Positions 8,934 to 16,866 of a DNA stretch of 64,000 nt are shown here, piece after piece; the stretch's first letter is position 1, and every line of letters begins with the position of its first letter. Below the pieces are notes generated by a model that was not told the origin of the DNA, ran no database searches, and worked only from the letters and a program-made list of their open reading frames with translations. The translations under genes were made by a program, and so were the position numbers. The stretch comes from Lachnospiraceae bacterium (GTDB lineage: Bacteria; Bacillota; Clostridia; Lachnospirales; Lachnospiraceae): assembly GCA_024689465.1 (NCBI GenBank), contig JAILDL010000038.1:1-64000 (forward strand), given 5' to 3'.

Positions 8934-9818
8934 ATGAAGAAACGATGCGGCTATCTCATTGAAAAGTACAGGGATATGGGATCGGCCTATACCTGCAGAC
9001 GGCTTCTGGAGGAAGCAGAAACAGCAGGCCTTTCTCTGCGCATGATCGGAGTAGAGGATTGCCTTATCCGTCCGGATGGCGTCTATTTTGGAGAAGAAAA
9101 ACTGGAGCACAGGGACTTTGCCATTCTCCGGTACAAGAGAGGGCATGTGATGGAAGAGATCCGCAGTCTCTGTGATTTTTCCTATAATTCACCGGCCTGC
9201 TTTGACCGGTATGTGGACAAATACCATCAGCTGAAGGATATAGAAGGAAGCGGGATCCCTTATCCCCGGTACGTGCTGTGCCATGGTGCTTCCATGCCAT
9301 TTGCAGTATTAAAAGAAGAACTGGGGCTTCCCTTTGTGTTAAAGGGCCTGGCATCTTCCATGGGCAGAGAGATCTATCTCATCGAAGATGAGATGGGGTA
9401 TGACGCCGCTTTGAGAGACGGAGCGTGTTCTGCAACCGGGCCGGACAAAGAAGCTCTGGCCCAGGAATTCATTGCCCACAGCAGGGGGAGAGATCTTCGC
9501 CTTTATGCCATCCGGGGAAAGGTGATCGGTGCCATGATCCGCTCTTCCAAAGACGATTTTCGCTCCAACGTGGCACTGGGGGCAGAGGTAAAAGGTGTTC
9601 CCATTACGCCGAAAATGGAGGAGATCGCAAAGAAGCTGTTTATCTGTACCGGCTACGACTATGTGGGGATCGATCTGCTCTTTGCTTCGGATGATCCGGA
9701 TGACCTGCTGTTTTGCGAGATGAACGTCATGGCCGGCATCCAGGGCATGGAGGAAGCTACCGGCGTCAATGTGGCAGGTGCGATCATCGGCATGATCGCG
9801 GAGGATTTCGGGATCTGA
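8934..9818 (+). CDS. RimK-like ATP-grasp amide ligase
   Basis: This is a predicted ATP-dependent carboxylate-amine ligase of 294 aa. The ATP-grasp fold is visible: a central lysine segment (LPFVLKGLASSMGREIYLIE, about 130-149), AQEFIAHSRGRDLRLYAI with the catalytic basic residues, and the Mg/ATP-binding end (YVGIDLLFA ... FCEMNVMAGIQG). This matches the RimK/CofF/MptN/LysX group, which adds glutamate or other amino acids to proteins or cofactors. It lies 18 nt upstream of a Mur-ligase-type gene, the same domain order as in cyanophycin synthetase CphA, though here as separate proteins. The substrate is unknown. Confidence 0.85.
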   Translation: MKKRCGYLIEKYRDMGSAYTCRRLLEEAETAGLSLRMIGVEDCLIRPDGVYFGEEKLEHRDFAILRYKRGHVMEEIRSLCDFSYNSPACFDRYVDKYHQLKDIEGSGIPYPRYVLCHGASMPFAVLKEELGLPFVLKGLASSMGREIYLIEDEMGYDAALRDGACSATGPDKEALAQEFIAHSRGRDLRLYAIRGKVIGAMIRSSKDDFRSNVALGAEVKGVPITPKMEEIAKKLFICTGYDYVGIDLLFASDDPDDLLFCEMNVMAGIQGMEEATGVNVAGAIIGMIAEDFGI

Positions 9819-9836
9819 TAGCAGAAAGGAGCGGCC

Positions 9837-11252
9837 ATGAACTTTGAGGAAGCCGTAGATGAAGTATATGCATCCCATATGGCAGCAGAGCCCTATCAGG
9901 ATCGTTATACGCCGGATATCATAAAGCGGCATCCGGAGCTGACGAAGGATCTGCTGACGGAATTGGCATCCCGCCGGGAAGTGCCCACGGTTTTGGTCAC
10001 CGGCAGCAAGGGAAAGGGCTCCGCAGCCCGTATGCTGCAGACTCTTTTATCTTCCGCAGGATCCGTGGGACTGATGACCAGCCCCCATCTCCATGATTTC
10101 AATGACCGGTTCCGGGTGGGGGATGCCATTATGCCGGAGGAAGATCTGGCCCGGATCGTGGAGGGATTAAAGCCCTCCTTTGATGCCATTCAAAGCAGGA
10201 TCCCCAAAGAGCAATGTATCAGCCCCATGGGCTATCAGGCAGCCATCGCCCTGACCTGGTTTCAGGAGAAAAAGGTTTCCTTCCGCATTCTGGAATGCGG
10301 AAAAGGGGTAAAAAGCGACGATGTGGGAAATGTACCCCACGGCTATGCCATGATCAACGGTATTTTCCGGGAACACACCAGAGAGCTGGGGCCGGAGCTG
10401 ATGGACATCGCAGCCAATAAGGCAGCGATCCTTTCCCCTGAAACCAGGGCAGCGGCCATCGCCCCCCAGGAAGAGGAAGTGCTGGAACTGTTTCTAAAGC
10501 GGGCAGAGGAAACGGGGACGAAACTACTGGTATACGGCAGGGATTTTGCAGCGGAGGATATCCGCTACAGTAAGCAGGGAATGGAATTTGCCGTTCGGAC
10601 ATCCCGGCAGTATTATGAGAACGTGAAAGTTCCCCTCTTAGGAGAACATCAGGCCAGAAACGCAGCCCTTGCCATCGCACTGGCAGAAGAGATCCTGGCA
10701 GATGTGGGAGCTGCTTGGCAGGATGGACAGCAGACGCCGGAGATACCCAAGAGATCGGCAGGTGTCCGGAATGTAGCGGTGTCTGCGCTTCAGGAGATCT
10801 CCTGGCCGGGACGGATGGAAGTGGTATCCCGCGAACCGTTTTGTATGGTGGATGCTTCCATTAACCGGGAAAGCGCCAGGGAAGTCGTGAAGGTGCTGGA
10901 AGAATTAAAACGGGAAAAGGCCCTGAAGGAAGGGGAAAAACTAACCTTCGTTATCGGCGTTCCCGATGATAAGGACTATTTCGGAGTGGTCAGCACGATC
11001 CTGCCTTATGCAAAGGAAGTGATCCTGACCGGAACCGTGAACAGACGCTATGTATTTGCAGGGATCCAATTGCCCAGGCTGCAGGAAGCCTATCCGGAGA
11101 TGCCCTTTTCCTGCATCACGGATCTAAGAGAGTTGCCCGCCCTTTCCAAAGCGTCCTTACAAGCCGGCGGCTGGACTAAAGGCCCTACGGTGATCCTGGG
11201 TACCACAGCTTTGATCGAGAATGTGTATTCTCCTGCGATCCTGGGGTATTAA
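9837..11252 (+). CDS. FolC/Mur-ligase family amide ligase, divergent
   Basis: This 471-aa ATP-dependent ligase has a GAAAGGAG ribosome site. It has a P-loop of FolC type (VTGSKGKGSAARM, near 55), the Ser-Pro-His segment SPHLHDFNDRF, a GEHQARNAAL motif in the central domain and a DDKDYFG motif in the C-terminal domain. It departs from folylpolyglutamate synthase in the second loop (LECGKGVKSDDVGN instead of LEVGLGGRLDATN) and in the usual DGAHN motif (here VDASINRES). It is therefore probably not the housekeeping FolC but a relative acting on another substrate, perhaps together with the adjacent ATP-grasp enzyme. Confidence 0.82.
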   Translation: MNFEEAVDEVYASHMAAEPYQDRYTPDIIKRHPELTKDLLTELASRREVPTVLVTGSKGKGSAARMLQTLLSSAGSVGLMTSPHLHDFNDRFRVGDAIMPEEDLARIVEGLKPSFDAIQSRIPKEQCISPMGYQAAIALTWFQEKKVSFRILECGKGVKSDDVGNVPHGYAMINGIFREHTRELGPELMDIAANKAAILSPETRAAAIAPQEEEVLELFLKRAEETGTKLLVYGRDFAAEDIRYSKQGMEFAVRTSRQYYENVKVPLLGEHQARNAALAIALAEEILADVGAAWQDGQQTPEIPKRSAGVRNVAVSALQEISWPGRMEVVSREPFCMVDASINRESAREVVKVLEELKREKALKEGEKLTFVIGVPDDKDYFGVVSTILPYAKEVILTGTVNRRYVFAGIQLPRLQEAYPEMPFSCITDLRELPALSKASLQAGGWTKGPTVILGTTALIENVYSPAILGY

Positions 11253-11275
11253 CAGGCACAGAAAGGTAAAAACCT

Positions 11276-12220
11276 ATGAGCAATGTAGTTGTATTTGGTG
11301 GCGGAACAGGCTTGTCCTGTCTGCTCAGCGGACTGAAGCTGTTTCCGGTGGATGTGACCACCATCATTACCGTAACCGATAACGGCAGCAGTACCGGCGT
11401 TTTAAAGGAAGAACTGGATATCCCTGCAGTAGGAGATGTGGGAAAGGTGCTTCTGTCCATGGCCAACGTGGACAAGGATTACATCCGCCTGCTGCGCTAT
11501 CGTTTTAAAAAGGGGGAAACCTTAAACAATCACCCGGTACGGAACATCCTTCTGGCCGCACTTATCGACCTGAAAGGCAACCTGACCGATGCCACCCGGT
11601 ATATGTCGGAGCTACTCAGGATCAAGGGTACCGTGCTTCCCCTCACCGAGGAGAAGATCGATCTGGTGGGCCTTGGAAAGGATGTCAATTACTTCGGCGA
11701 GGAAGAAGTCAGCCGCAACATTTCCAAGATCCGGCGTCTGACCCTGGACCATCCGGTCACGGTCAGCGAAGAGATCCAGGATAAGATCCGTCATGCGGAC
11801 CTGATCATCTTCAGCCCCGGGAGCCTGTACACCAGCATTATTCCAAATCTTTTGGCAGACGGGGTGAAAGAGTCCATTGATGAGAGCCATGCGCCCATTA
11901 TGTATGTGGCCAATCTGGTCACCCAGCCGGGCGAAACCGATGATGCACGCTTAAGCAGCCATCTGCGGGTTTTAAATTCCTATCTGGGAGAGCGCAAGCT
12001 GGATATCACCATCGCCAACAACGCGGTGATCAACGAAGAGGTTACGGCCCGCTATCTGGAGCAGGAGAACAAGAAGGTAGTGGAGATCGACCACGACAAC
12101 ATCGACATCGAGGTGATCGCCGATGCCATCTTTACCCTGGAGAACGGAACGATCCGGCACAATGCCTTAAAGACGGCGTATCTGATCTTTTCGTATCTCA
12201 TGGATCGTGGGCTGGAGTAA
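11276..12220 (+). CDS. YvcK/CofD-family protein
   Basis: This 314-aa protein has the YvcK (gluconeogenesis factor) fold related to CofD, the 2-phospho-L-lactate transferase of F420 synthesis. The N-terminal nucleotide-binding loop VVVFGGGTGLS is present, as are FSPGSLYTSIIPNLLADG and LVTQPGETDDA. The usual clostridial loop 'DNGRSTGRLR' reads DNGSSTGVLK, and 'GHPVGN' reads NHPVRN. In Bacillota yvcK normally sits with rapZ and whiA; here it follows two amide-ligase genes by 23 nt. It could be the usual regulator of cell-wall and carbon metabolism or a paralogue with a biosynthetic role. Confidence 0.85.
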   Translation: MSNVVVFGGGTGLSCLLSGLKLFPVDVTTIITVTDNGSSTGVLKEELDIPAVGDVGKVLLSMANVDKDYIRLLRYRFKKGETLNNHPVRNILLAALIDLKGNLTDATRYMSELLRIKGTVLPLTEEKIDLVGLGKDVNYFGEEEVSRNISKIRRLTLDHPVTVSEEIQDKIRHADLIIFSPGSLYTSIIPNLLADGVKESIDESHAPIMYVANLVTQPGETDDARLSSHLRVLNSYLGERKLDITIANNAVINEEVTARYLEQENKKVVEIDHDNIDIEVIADAIFTLENGTIRHNALKTAYLIFSYLMDRGLE

Positions 12221-12279
12221 ATTATACTCGTCTGCAGATAAAACGCTGCAATGGAAATGCGAGGTATATTTGTATGGAC

Positions 12280-12496
12280 GCCGCGGCAGCGGGTTTGTCC
12301 TGCTAAGCACACAATTTACGATGCGTTCTTAGCGGAGACGAGATCCACGGCTTACGAAGCCTTATGAGAAACAGCTGTCCGGAGAGACGGTGTCCTTTAC
12401 CGGCTCTCCAGCTGGTTCGAATTAGTGCGTAGTTAGCCGTTAGCTCGGCGGAGTCGTTGCATCGGTGTGCATGCAGGACAATCCCGCTGCCGCGGC
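12280..12496 (+). ncRNA. Large structured noncoding RNA, family uncertain
   Basis: GCCGCGGCAGCGGG (12280-12293) plus GTCCTGC (12297-12303) pair perfectly with GCAGGAC (12473-12479) plus CCCGCTGCCGCGGC (12483-12496), leaving a symmetric 3x3 internal loop. Further inward, GCACAC pairs with GTGTGC and GATGC with GCATC. The core contains a GGCTT/AAGCC hairpin, a long hairpin CAGCTG...GGAGAG...CGGT/ACCG...CTCTCC-AGCTG, and a tRNA-like GGTTCGAATTAG segment. No ORF or terminator is evident. It lies in the 344-nt gap between the YvcK-family gene and fchA. The raiA-type RNA class is a possible match, but I cannot confirm it. Confidence 0.7.
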
Positions 12497-12564
12497 ACCT
12501 GAGAAATAAGCTACGGCAAATGAAACAGGATGATCATACATAGAGAATAAAAGAGGACAAGCAT

Positions 12565-13197
12565 ATGGCTATGGAAGAAATGACCATCGAAAAGTTTATA
12601 GAGGAATTATCCGGTGCTGCACCGGTTCCGGGGGGCGGCGGCGCCAGCGCCCTGGTAGCTGCTGTGGGCATGAGCCTTGGGAATATGGTGCTTTCTCTGA
12701 CCACGGGGAAGAAAAAATATGCCCAGTATCAGGAAGAGATCGAACGTTCCATGGAAAAGGCAGGAGAACTGACGGCTCGGTTAAAGGCCGGCATGGATAA
12801 GGATGCGGAGGCATTTGAGCCGCTCTCCAAAGCCTACGGCCTTCCCAAGGATACGCCCGAGGAGGAAGCCTATCGCACCCAGGTGATGGAGAAAGCCTTA
12901 AAGGATGCGGCCGGGGCTCCGTTAGAACTGATGGAATGTATCCTGGAAGCGGTAAAGCTGGTGGAGCGGATCGCTGAGATCGGATCAAAGATCGCCATTT
13001 CCGATGCGGGCGTTGCGGCTGCGCTGTGTAAGGCAGCCATGAACGGCGCTTCCTTAAATGTGTACATCAATACGAAGCTGATGAAGGACCGGGAATGCGC
13101 GGAACAGTTTAACCGCAGGGCACAGGAACTGGTGCGGGAAGCAGAGAGGAGTGCGGATGCTACCTTTGAACTGGTGGCGTCGCAGCTGCGGAACTGA
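12565..13197 (+). CDS. fchA: Formiminotetrahydrofolate cyclodeaminase / methenyl-THF cyclohydrolase-like
   Basis: This 210-aa helical protein of the cyclodeaminase (FTCD_C) family has the characteristic N-terminal loop PVPGGGGASALVAA (about 18-31) and conserved helices to the end. The family either deaminates formimino-THF or hydrolyses methenyl-THF. Standalone FchA next to folD, as here, is the arrangement seen in clostridial one-carbon metabolism. An AGAGGACAAG site precedes the ATG. FolD begins 80 nt later. Lack of a histidine-degradation cluster nearby favours a role in the formyl/methylene-THF branch. Confidence 0.88.
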   Translation: MAMEEMTIEKFIEELSGAAPVPGGGGASALVAAVGMSLGNMVLSLTTGKKKYAQYQEEIERSMEKAGELTARLKAGMDKDAEAFEPLSKAYGLPKDTPEEEAYRTQVMEKALKDAAGAPLELMECILEAVKLVERIAEIGSKIAISDAGVAAALCKAAMNGASLNVYINTKLMKDRECAEQFNRRAQELVREAERSADATFELVASQLRN

Positions 13198-13277
13198 GAG
13201 GAAACTTACAGGCTGTAGAGGGAAACAGCAGTAGAGGGAAACAAAAGGAAAATCAAAAGAAAAACGGGAGATAAAGC

Positions 13278-14123
13278 ATGGAGATTTTAAAGGGGATCAC
13301 CGTGGCGAATGCCATCAATGAGAAGATCATGGAGGAAGCAAAGCTTCTTCCCGGCGCGGCACCGCACCTTACCATCGTACGGGTGGGAGAAAGGCCGGAT
13401 GATCTGGCCTATGAGCGCGGCGCTTTAAAGAAAATGGAAAAGGTGGGCTTTACCTGTGAGGTGAAGACCTTTCCGGAAACCATTACCAATGAGGCATTTC
13501 TGGAAGCCTTTGATGCCATCAATGCAGATCCTGCGGTAGACGGCATCCTGCTGTTTAAGCCCCTGCCGAAGCATCTGGATGAAAAGGAAGCTGAAAGACG
13601 GATCGACCCTATGAAGGATCTGGACGGGATCTCCCCCATCAATATGGCGAAGGTCTATGCCGGAGATCCTTCCGGCTTTGCACCCTGTACGGCGGAAGCG
13701 GTCATCGAGATGCTGGACTTTGCCGGGATCGATCTGACCGGGAAGCGGGTGAGTGTTGTGGGCCGCAGCACGGTCATCGGAAAGCCGGCCGCCATGCTTT
13801 TGATGAAGAAGAACGCCACGGTTACCGTTTGTCATACGAAAACAAAGGATCTGGAAGGTACCTGCCAAAACGCAGAGATCCTGGTAGCAGCTGCAGGCTC
13901 TGCCCGCATGATCCGTCCGGAGCATGTTGCGCAGGATGCAGTGGTGATCGATGTGGGCATCAATGTGGATGCAGAGGGGAATCTTTGCGGAGATGTGGAC
14001 TTTGACGCAGTCTGCGAAAAGACCAGCCTGATCACGCCGGTACCGGGTGGTGTGGGCTCCGTGACCACGTCGGTTCTGGCAAAGCATCTGCTCAGTGCGG
14101 CAAAACGGCGTAGAAAGCAGTAA
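13278..14123 (+). CDS. folD: FolD methylene-THF dehydrogenase / methenyl-THF cyclohydrolase
   Basis: This 281-aa cytoplasmic enzyme interconverts 5,10-methylene-THF, methenyl-THF and 10-formyl-THF with NADP. The catalytic region holds YERGALKKMEK, where the cyclohydrolase Tyr and Lys sit in the family signature, then DGILLFKPLPKHLD, and the dinucleotide-binding stretch VVGRSTVIGKPAAMLL. The C-terminus has TPVPGGVGSVTTSVL. GGGAG lies before the ATG. The family motif 'DGILVQLPLP' appears here as DGILLFKPLP, a recognisable clostridial variant. It is co-oriented with fchA and glyA (41 kb) would feed the same pathway. Confidence 0.95.
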   Translation: MEILKGITVANAINEKIMEEAKLLPGAAPHLTIVRVGERPDDLAYERGALKKMEKVGFTCEVKTFPETITNEAFLEAFDAINADPAVDGILLFKPLPKHLDEKEAERRIDPMKDLDGISPINMAKVYAGDPSGFAPCTAEAVIEMLDFAGIDLTGKRVSVVGRSTVIGKPAAMLLMKKNATVTVCHTKTKDLEGTCQNAEILVAAAGSARMIRPEHVAQDAVVIDVGINVDAEGNLCGDVDFDAVCEKTSLITPVPGGVGSVTTSVLAKHLLSAAKRRRKQ

Positions 14124-14134
14124 CTTCTTTTGTT

Positions 14135-14163
14135 TTGCGCACAGGGTATTTAGATAGTATAAT
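14135..14163 (+). promoter_or_regulatory. Promoter for PAS-GGDEF gene
   Basis: TTGCGC (14135-14140), a 17-nt spacer and TATAAT (14158-14163) lie 37 nt before the ATG of the PAS-GGDEF gene. This makes folD the likely last gene of the upstream run. Confidence 0.6.
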
Positions 14164-14200
14164 AGCCTTGTATGTTTTTCCTTTGGAGTTTTCGTAATTT

Positions 14201-15562
14201 ATGACCATGGATATTGAAGAATTAAAAGCCAAACTACAGGAACAGGAGATCATGCTGGAAGATGCCGAGAAGCAGCTCCAGCTTTTGATCGATAATATAC
14301 CGGGCGGTATCCTTACCTATGAGGAGGAGAGCGGGAAATTCATTACCATCTCCAAGGGCTGCCTGGATATTTTCGGCTGTGATGAAGGCAGTTTTCGGGA
14401 TTTTTATTACAACAATTTCGAACTCTTCATCAGTAAGCCCGACCGCCAGAAGGTAAAGGATCTGATCGCTCAGCAGCTGAATTTTCTGGGCAATGCAGAG
14501 GTGACCTTCCGGGTAAGGGATCTTCTGGGAGAGACCAAATACATCGCCTATCGCGGTAAGCGGTTTGAACGTCATGACGGCATTAAGCAGGTGTACGCCG
14601 TGATCGAGGACGTAACGGAGCAGACCGAGGTGCAGCAACAGCTGCAGCGGATCGCCAACACCCTTTATCTGGAGACCCAGCGGTATCAGCTCCTGCAGGA
14701 AGCGGTGGACGATATTACCTTTGATTACAACGTGGAAACCGATACCCTGGAATACTTTATGCCCACAGAAGGCTCTCTTCGCAAGACCATTGCCCAGTTC
14801 GAGGAAAAAGGGAAGCTTTCCGAGTATATTGAATCCAAGGATCTGGTGGACATTTCCGATATGTGGAAGTCTCTGCTGTCGGAGCAGATGAAGAACATTG
14901 CCGAGTGCCGGATCTATATTTCCTCTCGCAAGAAGTACGTATGGTCCCGTATTTATGTGGCCAGCTTTACGGACCAGCAGGAGAAGGAAAAGGTTGTCCG
15001 CATCGTGGGCAGCATCAAGGATATTTCCGCAGAGCGCAAAGAGATCGATGCCTTAAGCAAACAGGCTAATTGCGATAACATGACCGGTCTTTACAACAAG
15101 CGGGCCATGCAGATGCTGGTAAAGGATTATCTGCGCAAGCACGGGGATGGTACCAACCACGCCATGCTCATGGTGGATGCGGATAATTTCAAGGCGGTCA
15201 ACGACAATCTGGGCCATCTTTACGGAGATGAGGTCATTAAATATGTGGCCAAGTCCATTCGTTCCACCTTCCGTGAAAGCGATTTTGTAGGCCGTGTAGG
15301 CGGCGATGAATTCCTGATCTTCATGAAGAATGCGGATCTGGACGCAGCCAAGATGCGCGCCGGCAAGCTGAACGAAAAGATGCGCCAGACCTTTGAAAAT
15401 GACGGCATCACCATCCGGATCTCCTGCAGCATCGGTATTGCCCTGTATCCTGACCAAGGAACGGATTACGAGGCCCTGTACCAGAAAGCGGACGAAGCAC
15501 TTTACAAAGCAAAAGAAGGCGGACGTGACAGATATGAACTTGCAGGTGAAGAAGACCAATAA
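14201..15562 (+). CDS. PAS-domain diguanylate cyclase
   Basis: This soluble c-di-GMP synthase of 453 aa starts with a short coiled-coil helix (about 1-30), then has PAS domains (about 25-135 and 150-280, the second with the PAC-like IVGSIKDISAERKE) and a C-terminal GGDEF domain. The active motif is GRVGGDEFLIF, with MVDADNFKAVNDNLGHLYGD for metal and GTP. An I-site RESD stands five residues before the motif, so product inhibition is expected, in contrast to the cyclase at 7.1 kb. There are no transmembrane segments. The aminopeptidase gene starts inside its last 29 nt. Confidence 0.92.
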   Translation: MTMDIEELKAKLQEQEIMLEDAEKQLQLLIDNIPGGILTYEEESGKFITISKGCLDIFGCDEGSFRDFYYNNFELFISKPDRQKVKDLIAQQLNFLGNAEVTFRVRDLLGETKYIAYRGKRFERHDGIKQVYAVIEDVTEQTEVQQQLQRIANTLYLETQRYQLLQEAVDDITFDYNVETDTLEYFMPTEGSLRKTIAQFEEKGKLSEYIESKDLVDISDMWKSLLSEQMKNIAECRIYISSRKKYVWSRIYVASFTDQQEKEKVVRIVGSIKDISAERKEIDALSKQANCDNMTGLYNKRAMQMLVKDYLRKHGDGTNHAMLMVDADNFKAVNDNLGHLYGDEVIKYVAKSIRSTFRESDFVGRVGGDEFLIFMKNADLDAAKMRAGKLNEKMRQTFENDGITIRISCSIGIALYPDQGTDYEALYQKADEALYKAKEGGRDRYELAGEEDQ

Positions 15563-16856
15563 TGCATTATTTGATTTTATAGGCAGCAGCCCTACCTGTT
15601 TTCATGCAGTGGAGAATCTCTCCGCTGCCTATGAAAAGGCAGGGTTTCTTGCTTTATCCGAAAAGGATGTCTGGGAGATAAAGCCCGGCGGAAAATACTA
15701 TGTGACCCGGAACGGTTCCTCCGTGATCGGCTTTACGATCCCGAAAAAGGATCCGAAGGGCTTTCATTTATCCGCTTCTCACAGCGATTCTCCCTGCTTT
15801 AAGTTAAAGCAGATTCCTGTGACGCGGACAGAGAAGTATCTCAAACTGAATGTGGAAAAATACGGCGGCATGATCATGGCGACCTGGCTGGATAAGCCGC
15901 TTACCATTGCGGGCCGTATTTTTACCCAAAAGGCCGGGGGAGTTTTCCCGGAGATGGTCCAGCACCTGGTCTGCCTGAAAGAAGGCAGCTGCATCATTCC
16001 CAATGTGTGCATTCATTTTGAGCGGAACATGAACAGCGGTCTGGAATACAATGCACAGACCGATATGGCTCCTGTTTTTGCAGTGGATACAGAAGGAAAG
16101 GTAAAGACAGATGCGGATGCCCAGAAGCTGTTTTGGAGCGTGATCGCGGAAAATGCCGGTGTTAAGCCGGAAGAGATCCTGGGAAGCGATCTGTATGTAT
16201 GCAGCCCGGAAAAGGGCACCTTTATCGGCCTTTCTCAGGATATGATCGCATCTCCCAGATTGGATGATCTGCAGTGCGTTTTTGGGACCTATACCGGTTT
16301 TCTAAAGGCAGCAGGTTCCTCGGAAGCCTACATCGGTGTCCATGCCGTGCTGGACAATGAGGAAGTGGGCAGCATGACCCGTCAGGGCGCCCAGTCCACT
16401 TTTTTAAAGGATACACTCCTGCGGATCTGTGAAAACCTGGGCCTTTCCGGGCAGGATTATCTGCGCCTGCTGGCAGACAGCTTTATGGTATCTGCGGACA
16501 ATGCCCATGCAGTGCATCCCAACCATCCGGAGAAATCCGATGCGGGCAATCGTCCCTACATGAACGGCGGTATCGTGATCAAGAGCCACGGTGGCCAGAA
16601 ATATACCTCCGACGGCTATTCCATCGGTGTGTTTACCTCCATCTGTGCATCCGTGCAGGTTCCCGTGCAGATGTTCTCCAACCGTTCGGACATCGCAGGG
16701 GGCTCTACGCTGGGCAATATTTCCAATACACAGGTATCGGTCAAGGCAGTGGATATCGGCCTGCCGCAGCTGGCCATGCATTCTTCCTGCGAAACCGCAG
16801 GCAGCCTGGATACCCTTTATCTGGTACAGGCCATGGAACGTTACTACAGCCTGTAA
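15534..16856 (+). CDS. M18-family aminopeptidase
   Basis: This zinc aminopeptidase (440 aa) is of the aspartyl/leucine aminopeptidase M18 family. Metal-site segments are visible: HLSASHSDSPCFKLK, the DNEEVGS motif (catalytic Glu and metal ligand) and SADNAHAVHPNHPEKSD; near the end there is MHSSCETAG. The open frame runs back to 15393, but the ATG at 15534 is chosen because a purine-rich site (AAGGCGG) precedes it and it matches the family N-terminus. It overlaps the cyclase gene by 29 nt. A role in intracellular peptide turnover is likely. Confidence 0.93.
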   Translation: MNLQVKKTNNALFDFIGSSPTCFHAVENLSAAYEKAGFLALSEKDVWEIKPGGKYYVTRNGSSVIGFTIPKKDPKGFHLSASHSDSPCFKLKQIPVTRTEKYLKLNVEKYGGMIMATWLDKPLTIAGRIFTQKAGGVFPEMVQHLVCLKEGSCIIPNVCIHFERNMNSGLEYNAQTDMAPVFAVDTEGKVKTDADAQKLFWSVIAENAGVKPEEILGSDLYVCSPEKGTFIGLSQDMIASPRLDDLQCVFGTYTGFLKAAGSSEAYIGVHAVLDNEEVGSMTRQGAQSTFLKDTLLRICENLGLSGQDYLRLLADSFMVSADNAHAVHPNHPEKSDAGNRPYMNGGIVIKSHGGQKYTSDGYSIGVFTSICASVQVPVQMFSNRSDIAGGSTLGNISNTQVSVKAVDIGLPQLAMHSSCETAGSLDTLYLVQAMERYYSL

Positions 16857-16866
16857 TGGAGCGTTT

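Noticed and set aside
12280-12496. 6S RNA or THF riboswitch assignment for the structured RNA
   Set aside because: The inner part has several hairpins rather than a single large 6S-type bubble, and the THF riboswitch core was not found.
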